DNA of 34,893 nt. It comes from Saccoglossus kowalevskii. Taxonomy: Eukaryota; Hemichordata; Enteropneusta; Harrimaniidae. The notes under the pieces were generated by a model that saw only the letters and a program-made list of their open reading frames with translations, did no database searches and was not told the origin of the DNA. Both the position numbers and the translations under genes were made by a program. Location: the NCBI RefSeq assembly GCF_000003605.2, contig NW_003121911.1:312190-347082 (forward strand). The letters are read 5' to 3'. Positions 14,311 through 27,140 of this stretch are shown in pieces (position 1 is the stretch's first letter; every line of letters starts with the position of its first letter).

Positions 14311-16990
14311 TTCTATAATGAACACATCGGAAAGTACAGTTACGACAAAAACGAATAACCTCTGACCTCGACCTTTAATTGTAAACTCCCCGGAGAACCC
14401 TTCATACTGGGGTTGAGTTGCTTCACTGTGACAACGTAGTCATTGTGGTGGCGAATAGTACACGGCTAACTGCCAACTGCATGACAACGAGAAGTATAAA
14501 ACTAGGCAATTCACGAGATCAGACAACAAAATGCCTTCTAATTGCGTGCTATGTTGGCGATCTCGCGGAATCACTTGTATTAGATTCATCGGACATGTCA
14601 TATCGCCTGCAACGATTGAAACACTGTTTATCCCCTCAAATTCTACCACAATTCCCCCAAAAGAAATCTTCAAAAATAGTCCCTGACATTAAGTGACAAA
14701 AAAGGCCCTTCTGTTAAGTTACCGGTATTGTAAGAATCAATAATCGACTGTATAACTCCAGTACTACGACCAACCGAATACCCGAATATTTGTCAGTTGA
14801 TGCGTGGGAGCAAGCATTGTTAATTCTGTAACCCGTGGAATGGAATTTTTCATTTTCACGCGAGTTGTATTGTTTGTGATATCTCTTCGGATGTTATTGA
14901 GACTGTGTTTCTTTTCCAGGTAAGACGCATTCCTCAGTCGCATGATTTTGAAATAACACAATATATAGTCCTTTATTGAAATAGATAGTGGCTTCACGAA
15001 ATATACACTAGTATGTATGAATCATAGTACTATCATCAGCAGCCTGTTAATCAAGGCCAGTGGTGGCGTTTAAACTATCGCCGCGATCGCTCCATCGACG
15101 ACAGTCAGCAATTTGTTTTTTGGTAATGAGGTGGTGGCAATGACAATTTTCAAAGCTATTGTTAGCAATAGCTGTGCGGTCGGGTCCGTTATTGAAAATA
15201 TATATTGACGTGAATATTTGTGAGAAAATCAATACGTGACTGGAATGTAGTTTTTACGTAACTAATATCTTGTTTCTGTAAGTACTATTTGAACTGTTAT
15301 TCGCCCAGTAGAAATATCTACGCGTGTCACACTCAGGCGTCTATGTTGCATCTTACGTGCGACATCTGAGAGTCGACGACGTTGCACATTCTACCTTAAT
15401 GGATGTGTGTTAGTAAATCACGGTAATAACTGAGTCGAGTCGTTAAGTCCTGCCACATGTGCTAATAGTGGAGAAATTTCCGAGATGCGGCTCCCTCGTG
15501 AAATAGTGCATGTATGCGGAAAACGAAGCTAAGTAGTCCGAGAAAAAAAGCTGTCATCTGCTTAGTATGTGATAAAAGGGAATTCGTCAACAACAAAAAA
15601 ATCCGACGATGTATTGCGTATGAGAGAATATGCATCCAAGTACATCGTCTGTTGATTGACTATTTCCAAACACCACGCGTGAATCAAAAAGTCATCTTCG
15701 CGCCCGTCACTTGAACACTTGAGTGCTGCATCTCTTTTGTTGAAATACAATCGTATACGTGATAGTCACCCATTCCACTGACTTACTTAGTGCTGCCGAG
15801 GAACACTCTATTACCAATTAATCCTGTTTAATCTGTTTTTTATTAAAATGACTTATTGTTTCTGAACCACCGATTTATCGAGTCCCATGTTCCGATTTGT
15901 ACTTAAAAACGCGTTGTCTATATACTCAAATGATGTTTCGTATTGACAATTGCCAGTAAAATCTAGAACACAAGCCTGAATATAGTAAAAGAATTCTACA
16001 GGTTATAAAGGATCTCGTTGAAGGGTTTAGTATTCAACATAATTCGTGGGAAAACTTCAATAAGTACCTTATTCTATGTTGTCTAGTTCATTTTGAAGGT
16101 CAACTACATGCCAACCTGAAAGCAGTGAAATGTCAAGTGGTAGTCAATGACACTCATTCACTTTATGTAAACCAGTTATACGCAAAGATCTAATTTAAAC
16201 CATTCATCAACGAAATCTTAGTACCATCTGAAACAGTTGTGAACCTCACAAGATTATCATGACCTTGGAAGAAAATGAATCTGAGCAGAGTACACATTTA
16301 ATAGACAGTGCATTATGACTCCAACTGAAAGGTGAATACGGTGTCTACGCATTCATTCATTCACAGTCAGTAAAGTCATTATAATAAACTACTTTAAAAT
16401 TACCACTCTGCCAACGACTGCCGATTTCAAGTGACGCAGAGTGTCACTTTGTCTATTATTATCAACTGGCACAAATAAACCGCGATAGGAAATCTAATTT
16501 TTGAATATATAGCCAGCGATTTTAATTTTTTTGCGGCAAACCGCCAAGCCAAAGACCCCGGCATAATTACTTTCCGAATAGTATTACGAGACCAACAAAT
16601 AAGTGAGATGATGTCAAACGTGGCTGTTTGGAAGGAACCAAAGGCTTAATTTCCTGAATGGGTAATGCTAAGCCATCTAGATGACTTTCGTTGCGATAGC
16701 AGTCGATGTGCGAACTCATAAGTCGGCGATGTTGGTGGGGGAAACGTGAGTTATTAATAGAAACAGCTTGAACATGTACCAGAATAATATAGCCGGGCCG
16801 TGTGTTTTCTTGGTCTGCTGTAGTTGTGATCCGCCAACATATATCTCATATGCGAGAGACGTTAGCTTAACAGTTAGCGTGTATTTTATAAATGCTGTTT
16901 TCTCAGTTTCTAAAACAAACACAATATATTTATAGGCGTATATCGAGACACTTCACCGAGTGTATTGTCCTCGGTATTAGGAATCACACA
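14311..16990. other. Region without recognisable features
   Basis: Short frames on both strands around 14418-14696, 14764-14997 and 15514-15750 have no motif I recognise and no splice-linked neighbours. Nothing else is seen. Confidence 0.4.
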
Positions 16991-17210
16991 ATACCGTAAA
17001 AACATGTTTAAATAGCTACATGCCATTTTAGCGAATTTGACTCCATGCATGAATTAACCGTATCTTAATTTTGTTAAAGTGTCAACAATTTCATTGTAAA
17101 AATATACTTCATTTTAAATTAGTGACATCTTGAATTAGCGAAATTTCAGATTAGCTACTAGTAAATTAGCGAAAATAACATGCTAGCTAAAAAGACATGT
17201 TTTACAGTAT
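16991..17210. mobile_element. MITE-like element with terminal inverted repeats
   Basis: The left end reads ataccgtaaaaacatgt and the right end, reverse-complemented, reads atactgtaaaacatgt, and similarity extends inward to an agct/aaaatagct-like segment. The interior is AT-rich with repeated ttagcgaa words and has no coding capacity. Length is about 220 bp, fitting a non-autonomous DNA transposon. Similar ttagcgaaa and catgttttacagta words are, from memory, frequent in mollusc genomes. The target duplication is not clear. Confidence 0.6.
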
Positions 17211-17348
17211 ACGTGCGCTTATATAACATTTATAATTTAAGCTACATGTATTTAGAATGTTACGCGATGATTAACACAGTTGCGGTTTAGGAGATGTTCC
17301 AATCTATAAAACCAATGTATAATTGTGCACGTCGTGGATATGTATACG

Positions 17349-17369
17349 TACACACACACACACACACAT
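17349..17369. repeat. (AC)n microsatellite
   Basis: About ten AC dinucleotides, followed by a short imperfect tatacacacaac extension. Confidence 0.93.
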
Positions 17370-18461
17370 ATACACACAACATGGTTACTCTCAAAATATG
17401 CCATTCGTTAGACAGCGACTGATTAGACGCAGTATTGTCTATTTAGCGAAGACATTTCCGTCGTTGTGTCAACAGCATGTTTATTTCCCTTTAAGTATGT
17501 TTTCAATTACATTAGATTTCCTGAGACGAGCAGGTTTATCACAGACTGTATATCAAACGTTTACGCACGTGTGTAAAATAATGACCATCATCTACACAAC
17601 TGATTAAAACACAATTGCGTTCCCGGTCGAAGTAAAACAAAAAAAGAGACAGCCAGTATACGTGTCACATCGTAGGTGCAAACAATATAAAGAACGACTA
17701 ACTGCAAGCGTTATTTATTTTACGAATCAGAAGTGACATCTCGTGTATTCTTTATTCTATCGATAGGCGTATAGTCGGGTCGCGTTGCTACATAGACAGG
17801 CACTATATATGGAATTAATATACCATGATTCGATTGCGTTTCGAAATAGGCATGTAAAACTAATCACCACTTTATTTCGCGACTATCACATGGAGTCCAT
17901 TGAGTGCGTGGATTGTGTTAAATGACATTACATTAGACACACGTGTTGCAGATAGCATCAAGCCGTCAGTGACGATCGGTCGCGGTTACAGCTGAGAAAA
18001 TTGCGTAATCTGATCAAACCGACGCATGATAGCCCCTTATATGATTTATTCAATGACGCTAACGCTAAATTATTGATAGACAGTGTCAGCGTCTTATTGG
18101 TAGTTTTCACAACTGCGTGTAATGTGAATACAAACAAAACTGGGTGAAGGTGGGCAGATTTGGGTTAATTTGGTCAACGGAACTTTGGATAAGCAATACA
18201 AATTTTCGCTATTTTTCAAATTTTGCTGAGCGGAAAGTTCTCATCAAATAAATCACAAAGCGAATAAAAAAATAGCGGTACTCGAACTTGTTTCCATGGA
18301 AAAAGCGATGACTTAATGTGTGTTTTCCCCGCTAATTTGGCGTTATACATAAAACTAGGGCTCATGATTCAAAATTAAATTGCCGTACCCCAAGTATTCT
18401 TATTGCAGAACAGCTAAGTTTCAGAGTATTGTGGTGTCAAACGTGTGTGCCCATCATTGCC

Positions 18462-18592
18462 TAAAGGGCGGTGGTCGTCGCGCAGCGCGTGTTAGAATTT
18501 CATGTAAATAAACAATGTATTTTACATGCGTTGTATACGTCGCTATGAGTCCCACATCGAACAGGACGCGTCGCGACGACCATCGCCCTTTA
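18462..18592. mobile_element. MITE-like near-palindromic hairpin element
   Basis: Left arm taaagggcggtggtcgtcgc pairs with the right arm gcgacgaccatcgcccttta with one mismatch in 20 bases. Nested inside is a second inverted pair, catgtaaa and ttttacatg, around a short AT loop. The element could fold over much of its 131 bp. The outer arms are GC-rich in an AT-rich region. A TA at each outer edge could be a two-base target duplication, as in Tc1/mariner-type elements. Confidence 0.7.
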
Positions 18593-18779
18593 TTAAGTAG
18601 TTACCTATGGTAGTCCGCTATGGCTAAATAACTAAACGTTATTTGAAGATGATGGGGTGTGCAATGAAGAAATTATGTCAATTAAGTAGGCCTGTTCTTC
18701 AGAAATAGGTATAGGCATTCATTCATTTATTCACTCTGGCCAATGAACATACACATATACAGGTACCGGCGAATTTGTG

Positions 18780-19270
18780 CGTGATACTCAATGTACGACT
18801 CCACATTTGATGCATCGGAACGTGGTATGATATGTCACGAAATCAACACTGCATGCACATTCTTAGTACAGTTGGCCAGTTTCAATGCACTTCTTGACTA
18901 CATTAACCCCATGAAGTTCATACAAGGTGAAATTCGCGCAGAATACGGGATGAAGCACACAGGCAACGAGTGAAGTCTCCTCGTGTTGCATTCGCCAAGG
19001 CGAGTTTACCGTTATGGTGTTCAATTTGCGTTCAATTTGTTACGCACTCTTCAACCCAACACCGATGAGGACATTCCAGGCGTTGCTGTCAGTATCTTTT
19101 GTAAGATGGAGAGTAAACCATATTGACTCTGACCAACCGTGATAACAAGGTGGCAGAAAATGACTCTCATTTGATCTGCTAATGGGTCCTTCTCGGGCAA
19201 AGGAGCTCAAATCACGACGTCTATTCATCAAATTTCTCCCAAAAACTTCTCCGGGCAGTGTCGGGTATCA
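18780..19270 (-). other. Unidentified block with coding-like texture, possibly a decayed repeat or gene fragment
   Basis: Less AT-rich than its surroundings by eye. On the minus strand, 19231 down to 19040 is open for 63 codons (it contains PPCYHGWSESIWFTLHLTKD), and a second stretch over about 18980-18790 reads ARISPCMNFMGLM, a stop, then SRSALKLANCTKNVHAVLIS. The plus strand is also open at 18791-18973. I do not recognise a family and see no clear splice sites. It may be part of a dispersed element or a noncoding RNA. Confidence 0.25.
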
Positions 19271-22155
19271 AGTTGACTGCCAACAATACCTCACAATCAA
19301 TGGCACAGTATGACATTAACCCCCGGAGTCGCTATCTCTATATAAATTATAGAAAGCAATTACTACCTACTAGAATAATGATACTGAATGCGGTATCACT
19401 GCATATATTATAGTCCAATAAGCGACCCCAAACATCTCAAAACGGTGTAGTCGTTTTCACCGTTAAACTGGGAAAATATCCATAATTGTTGATGCATGGC
19501 GTGAATAAATGGTAATATAAGACGGCAGTTGATGGTTACGGTAATCAGGTAAGGACGTGAGGAGAAACTATAAATACCACGTCTTCGTACCCGCTAAATT
19601 AACGTTTCATTACTGTCTGTATCGTTGTTATTAGTAGTTCAAATATTCAAAGAAATCATGGTAGCAAAGTAACTGTTTTTTTATTTATAAATCCCAGCGG
19701 CAGTTATTGGACATACTAGTTAATTTTAAAGTATTTAGTTGGAATTGTATAGATTTCTGTATCCTTTGCCTGTAACGTTACTGTGAAATGAAAGCGGTTC
19801 ACTTAAAAATACTGTTTGCGTGTACCACAAAGGTTTGACCTGTGCGTCGGTACTTCGATTGATTTTCCTACATTTGCGAGCGCACTGTGCGATGTCAATT
19901 AAAGTTCCCGGATGTAGTCGACTCCATTTATGAATGGCAGCAAAGAGAGTGCTTTACGTAGATGCAATAGCAGTCTTGGGATTTGGATACTGGATTGAAC
20001 TCAATATTCTAACATAGAATTGAGCACGCGGTAAAAATAAGGCAACTTCACAAAAATAAACATCCGGATATGGCGTCACGTTATGCACATTTATTCATTA
20101 CAAGTGGTCATCATTGCATTTTCGTTTATAACGTCATGACAACATATTGCTTTCATAACCAGAATTCCGATTTGTAATCACATTTTAAAGTGAGATGACG
20201 AAATAACAACTGATGAGTTCACACCTCATTTTGCAATACTAGGCCTGTTACTACACATATATGAAAATATATTCCAATTGCGTATACAGTTTGACGTCAA
20301 TTTAACAAAATTTGATTTAAACAAAAATAATAATAATATTCCATTTTCTTCAATTGTCACCGAACATAATTTAATCACAGAATTCAGTGCAAAAATGCAT
20401 TTTTTGTATCCAAACTCATATAAAATAAAATAAAGCAGATGACATTTAATGATTATTTCGCCAAAACCTCTCCTAATAGGTGAACGAATATTGACACGCA
20501 AATTAAATCCCTACAGATGGAATCGCCAAACTAGAACCTCAGGCTCGACACATAATTTGTCAAGGGTATCATAGAGAAAGTACAACTCAACCCGAAAGCT
20601 CCAGGTGTAAACAATGCAATTGAACTTCGTTGTAAAAATGATGTGAGCAGCCTGAAAGCAATTCATAAATTTGATGAAAGGGAATATACACGTGACTAAT
20701 TCAAGTTAACAAGCCGCTAAATAAATTGCTTTCACCATGCCAGCGTATTCCTCACGGAAATGACTTCGCACCGGTATTAAAGCGATTTCGGTCACTGTCA
20801 ACATATTTGATCATCGCTACGCCGCCGTCTCCAATGATTGTAAAGGAAGTAGGCGTGTCGTTGACCGATATTCACTCCGTTTCCATATCACCACAACCCC
20901 AGTAAGTCACGCACATGTGCCACACTAATTCAAAGTTCAAAGACAAAATGTATCATGAAATGTCTTAAGAGTGAGTGGTGAAGTGTTTTTTTTAGTATAC
21001 TCCTCAGTACGTTTCAATAGAATTCTAGTAGCCCGAACCACTATCACTCAGGCCTAACACCAGGTGGGTTAGCGGGAAACCATAACGTGCTAGCTACACA
21101 CACCTCGACGTGGAAAGGCCTATCGTGGGCCTCGTAGTTAATTGAACAAGTAAAACCTCACGTTGCTGACAACCGCCTGATGCTCTACGCATTCCTAGCT
21201 ATTAGAAGTTCAACATGATATCGGAAACGTGACTGCAGTGTTGAATCATTGCCCCGCGAATCCAGGTGTCACGCTGCGTTACAAATGTCAACATATGTAT
21301 GGCGTCCGCTACAGGACAACCCCGAACAACACTATGTTAAGTGTTTATTTTCTATGGTTGAAATATATATATCAACATCGAGTGACGAATTCGAAGATGC
21401 CACATATATACATCGATAAAAATGTATGTTTCATTGTACGCCAACCGTACTGAAATGTTGCTTAAAAATGCACGTAGCCTTGATCTGTGGCCATATCAAC
21501 ACAACTGGTGTTAAACCTCAAAACCAAGACACGCTTTTGAATCCAATGATCAGCACTGTCTGCACTTCGAGATAAATAAGTCCATTGCACAGTACCCAGT
21601 TTGAGTTTCATATCAGCTAGTTTAATAGCATTTACTTATCACGATAAATTGAAAGTCTGATTATAAAATTAGTATCTGTTGAAGTGTCGTGCCACTGTTA
21701 AGTTCCCTGCATCTCAGCGATACAAAAGCGTACACGTCCAATAACGAAACTGCTAAGAAATACCATATGTTAATTACTAACTAGTAGTAAAGTAACAATA
21801 GCGTGAATGTCAGGCTTCAATAGATATAATCTGTTCATGCACAAAGCACAATCAAAGTTTCTCCCAAATAATTATAACCTTATTACATCTCCAACACGCC
21901 ACTTGCAGTCATTGTCACGAAGCAGCGGCAGGTGAATTAAAATATAATACTGTATTGAGGATCGATCGCTTAATGACTCACCGCCAATAAGAACTACGTA
22001 GTATCTTACTTTACAGAGAAAACAATGTAATGTGCCCGAAAAATACGTATAATAAGTAAACATTTGCGTGTTTTTTTGTGTGTGTTCACTGTTAAAATCC
22101 ATCGCTGAGTTTGCAACAATTACCAATACGTTTCAATGTTTATTTCTATTTAAAA
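19271..22155. other. Region without recognisable features
   Basis: AT-rich sequence with short unrecognised frames (for example 20226-20501 and 21229-21453). Nothing supportable. Confidence 0.4.
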
Positions 22156-22174
22156 AACACACACACACACACAC
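22156..22174. repeat. (AC)n microsatellite
   Basis: About nine AC dinucleotides after a run of A. Confidence 0.92.
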
Positions 22175-24669
22175 CGAGTAACGCCAATCATCTTATTCTA
22201 TTCTTACGGGCGGAGCTACGTCACAGAACGTTCTAGGTTGACGCACACCACTGTACCATGTGTTTGTATGAGCTCTGTGCGAGCTGCTGCGAATCGCCGC
22301 TATAGTCGAGAAAACAACACAAACTCAACGTTGAGATAATTCAGACAACAACACTTCTGTATGATCAGTTTCACATGCAGGGGTTACGTAGTCTTGTTAC
22401 TCTGTTCAACAACTATCCCAAAGTATAGTTTTCTGAGGGTTTTCGGTCTCTGTGTTTACCAGTGATGGTTGCCATGCGGTGAAAAGGTCTGGATGTCCAT
22501 CCTGAGAATAAACGGCGACAAGCTCAATGTAAAGAACACTCAACGATGTAGTGTCAACGTCAATTATACCGCTTACAAACATCCACAGTGGAGAAGAATG
22601 AACGACTTCAACCATTAGCAGCATTAACTGCGATTGCACCACAAACTGTGCGACTAATTGAGAAAAAGCGACGCGTTCCTCTAGTTAGATATAGCAAGTC
22701 TATTATTGTATACACATACATTTTTATTTGTATTCGTGTCACATTAGCTTCACGCAATACTATATCCCTGTGTTATATACGACGATAATGAAGTACAACA
22801 TAATCCAAAAACGTCACCCACATATGACATAGCAGGAACATTGCGGAGGAGAATTTGAAGCAATAAACTTCTGCCCTTGCGATACGATGCAGCTGGACAG
22901 GACGTATGGGTTGAAACTGATGTGTTCTATATAGAGGCATTCATCGGATGTATTTCATCGTGGTTCAATAATTTAATGATCGTCCGCCAAAATGGCTGTT
23001 TATTTTTAAATCATTGCACAATAACCCTCGTTGAAACATATGATTAAAATAAACAGTCATTAAGCTCTGCGCCTTAAAACAGAATTATTCACACATAATC
23101 TTTGTATTTCACAATAATATATTGACTGATCTAACACTGATGCTGTAGTGAAGTTAATGCCAGTCAAGCGAGACGAGTGAACACGTAGTTATACAGCAAG
23201 GACGCAGCTGCACATGTGTATATTTTGATCTATACACCCTGACATTTTCTGGGTTAGTAGAGTAACATTATTACAATAACGAGAGAGCCATGACAACTGA
23301 CGAGCGTCTTAGTCACATACACTACCCACAAACGCACACTATTCTGCGATATTATTAAAGATGAAACCCCGGGTTCGAGACCACTTATTTTCATAGTTAT
23401 ATTTTACATTGAAGACGTTTTATTCATAATATTTTATAATGTCTTGCTTTGTTTTCTTACAACATCAGATGTTATTAATAACTAGCACTTACTAATCTCA
23501 ACTGATTTTTGCACATACTGCGAAATTAGAAAGATGGAGAATGGCCAATGTGCATACAAGTTGTTTCTGGTCTTGGTCATGGGTTAACATCATAATGAAA
23601 ATCCTTTCGTTTTTTTTTAACAATAGTTGCCTGGGAAAAATTTGAGCATTTAACAGTTCAATCCATTGAGAAAAATGAGCGTTTGCTGTGAAAATGTAAC
23701 AAAGCTTGAGCATTTAGATAAAACATAAAGTTTAATGTTTAATGAATTAACATGGAGGGGCAAGTTCCTTATTGTATTACTAGTGTAAATAAAAAAAAAA
23801 ATATTGTTAGAAAATTAGAACTAATTGATCGAAACATATGGAGGAATTAAATATAAATATACATGCTCAACCTTGTTGTGTATATGAATTACGAATAGCC
23901 ATCCGTACTTAGCGCCAATGTAGTTCAACTCACCAATAGTACCAATACAGTACCACGGTGTAACGAACCTCATTGACCAGAATTCGACATCTAGACGTAC
24001 ACGCTCATTGCGATCGTAAATAAAAAGATTCGGGCATACACAGAGGCAAAAGCTAAAACTCACGTTGTTTCACTACTCTCGAATAAAGAAGATTAATTAC
24101 TACATTATTTAGAGTAAAGTAGAAATCTGACTTCTGGGCAAACTGCATCTAATTTGAAACAAAACGTCTGCCGGGTTTTCCCGACAGAGATATGAGATAA
24201 TCGACAACAGCCTAAGATCCATTTGTAGAAGTCTGTCTATTCTTACGGGATGTTGACATTACCTACCGGAATAGCCTGGTACCGATGCATATAAAGTGTC
24301 CACTGAGATTCACCGCAATGCATGACCGGTTTCACAAAAGCAACCTTATCTAAAAGCAAACTAATACTTATAGGGAAGTGATACCCGTAGAGCTTAAATT
24401 TTCAGTCTATATTTAGGTTTATGAATTGCAATGTTGATTCCATACATTCCGTATATAGTAAGACAATAGCATCGTAAACATATCACGCCCAAGAATACGG
24501 GGTTCAGATCATAACGTAATATAAAATAGATACTTGATGAATACCATGGCGAATACCAAATGATTTGTTTGCAATTTCATATATACATAGTCCAAATTAG
24601 TATTTTGTTAGCATATTAACCATTTATCTACCATGATACTGAGTATATTAAATGTAAATATTCGTACAA
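22175..24669. other. Region without a confident gene
   Basis: A minus-strand frame at 22642-22406 has an internal acceptor-like ttctcag and a ctg-gtaaac donor around a 45-nt segment. That could be a small exon, but nothing links it to other exons. The rest is AT-rich without motifs. Confidence 0.3.
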
Positions 24670-25200
24670 AAATCGAATCGGGAAACTGGCTGAGAATACA
24701 AAACGTGTTTATTTGCAATATACACCGTATTAGCAGATGTATACATTCGTTTCGATACATGTTGGGTAACAGACAGGGAATTCAAAGTTTATATAATTGT
24801 TAGCTACTGGTTAGAACGTGTATTTATTCATATATTTGCATTTTGTTGAACAGACTAAGGATATTACATATTTTAAAATTACATATTACGTGCCAAAAAA
24901 GGACAAACATTCGTAGACTGAGTAACTGACAAAGCACGTTTAATTGTTATGTTCTGTATCTGTACGTTAAGAAGATGAGTACATTTCGTACATACCTACA
25001 TACATGCCAAGCCACCTTCTGAGAATACAAAAAGTATGTGGACGTTTAAAAAGCTGTAAATACAAAACATGTCTAAGTGTAATCTACTGTATAAACGTTT
25101 GACAGATATATACATTTGTATAGATACATGTTGAGTAATCAAAGCTTGGAAACGCTTGGAAAATGTATACATTCAAATAGATAAATGTTAAGTAACTGCA
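24670..25200. repeat. Diverged relatives of the 156-bp repeat
   Basis: Scattered copies of the array's key words: gagaatacaaaacgtgttta and gatacatgttgggtaac near 24690-24770, then tgagaatacaaaaagt, ctgtaaatacaaaacatgtc, gtataaacgtttgaca and gatacatgttgagtaatc near 25020-25140, in the same order as in the clean array. They look like older, eroded copies of the same unit. Confidence 0.6.
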
Positions 25201-25680
25201 AATACAAAACATTCATAAGTGTAATCCGCATCCATTCGCTCTAATACACGTTTAGTAATTGACTGTGAATACAACACATATATGAATGTAATATAATGTA
25301 TAAACGTTTAAAAGGCGTATATATCAGTATGGATACATGTTGACTAACATACTGTGAATACAAAACATTCATAAGTGTAATCCGCATCCGTTCGCTCTAA
25401 TACACGTTTAGTAATTGACTGTGAATACAACACATATATGAATGTAATATAATGTATAAACGTTTAAAAGGCGTATATATCAGTATGGATACATGTTGAC
25501 TAACATACTGTGAATACAAAACATTTATAAGTGTAATCCGCATCCGTTCGCTCTAATACACGTTTAGTAATTGACTGTGAATACAACACATATATGAATG
25601 CAATATAATGTATAAACGTTGTTGACTAACATACTGTGAATACAAAACATGTTTAAGTGTTACTGTCTAAAGCTTTTGGA
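25201..25680. repeat. 156-bp tandem repeat array, about three copies
   Basis: Copies run 25201-25356, 25357-25512 and 25513-25638, followed by a partial copy from 25639. Copies 1 and 2 differ at a single base that I can see. Copy 3 has two more substitutions and lacks 30 bp, removed between two gtt triplets. Each unit holds two related sub-boxes, gtgaatacaaaacattcata and gtgaatacaacacatatatg, offset by 67 bp, so the unit probably arose from an older half-size duplication. Confidence 0.95.
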
Positions 25681-26959
25681 AATGTATTCATTCGTACAGA
25701 GAGATTTTGAGTGAATGACTTATAAAAGTTTAGAAGATGTATTGCAAAAAGCAGAATATTAGGTTGTATTCCGCAAATATCATTAATGTTTCAAGCAGCA
25801 CTGCACGTTATTTACAGTATAAGGCTATAATAACCTTTTCATTACATTAGCTGCACTAATACGAAAAACCTGAAACTGACAACGAGCAAGTGGACGAGTG
25901 GGAACAGTTAAGGGCCGAGGTATGTGGTAGAAAACACAGTACACGTACTCCAGGTCGTTATTCTTGCGGGAGACACTAATCTTTGAGAGGGAATTACTTA
26001 GGGAATAATATAATCCAGAACTTCTCATTATTGCGTGATATAAATCACCACTATTAGAATCACATTCTTTTATAACGTCATAGTTTTACATTATCAGACG
26101 ATAATGTAAACATTTATTAGCAAATATATTCCTTTCAATAACAAGCCTCCAAATTTAACTGTTTTTTTTAAAAACTCTGATGTTGATGATTTATAAAAAC
26201 AATAATTAACCCCAACAATGTCATATCGGATTCGAAAAGAGATCTAGACGTGATATTATGTTTAGTTTCGCCTCACCCATCTGAATCCTGACAACGCCTC
26301 ACATATTACCTTGAAATAACCATTGCTCCTTAGGACAGGGCAAGGATGGAGACGTGCGCAAAAATGGACAAAACGCTATTTTTTTATTCAAGTGATCATC
26401 CCCGTCCAATCCCTGTTATCACACAATAGTAGTCAGTTTGGAGTCCTTTATTTCCATTATAATACCCCGATATGGCGTAAAAATGAATATATGAGCAACG
26501 ATAGCTCGAGAAGAAAGAAATCTACAGTGCGGTAAGTGCGTTGCAGATACCTGTATGTCAGTTCCGCATACAACTTTCACGGGCAGACCACATGCAAAAA
26601 CACACTCTCATATTTTTGTTAGTAAGTTCGGTGCATTGATATCAACCACTTCTAGTTATAGTCTGAGAACAGTGCTGCACGTGGAACGCGGCGTGTTATT
26701 AATGGGCAACGCAAAGTATTATAATGTTGCACATAATACGATTTGACTTGTGGAATTACAGAATCAAAATCGATCTTAAACTAGCAAATGTTAAATATAT
26801 TTCGATTTTTTTTTTGCAAATTGCTCTGTAAATTAAAAAATGTATATACTGTTATCATATAAGGTTATAACGTAAACAAGACGTCATCTTGCAGTTATTG
26901 TTGTTGTGACGCAGCTTAAATAATTGGAACACGAGGAGTTAACAGATGGTCATGTGATA

Positions 26960-27140
26960 ATTATATATTCATGTTGGGTAACTGACTAAGAATACGATGC
27001 TTATTTATTTGAATATACTGTAGCTTATATACTTATATAAATTCGTATATACACACTGAGAAGCTTAACTATAGTACATCTACACCCACGCCTTGGAGCA
27101 CATTCACATTTGTATTGATACATGTTGAAAACGTTATAGG
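26960..27140. repeat. Distant relative of the 156-bp repeat
   Basis: Words catgttgggtaactgactaa then gaatacgatgctta, and later tttgtattgatacatgttga, match the order of words in the array 1.5 kb upstream but with many changes. Confidence 0.4.

Noticed and set aside
23366-23384. ggttcgagacc resembling a tRNA B box
   Set aside because: No A box at the right distance and no cloverleaf could be drawn; at most a tRNA-derived SINE trace.
24169-24190. Short hairpin tctgccgggttttcccgaca resembling a terminator or histone stem-loop
   Set aside because: Not the histone stem-loop sequence, no histone gene nearby, and prokaryotic terminators do not apply.
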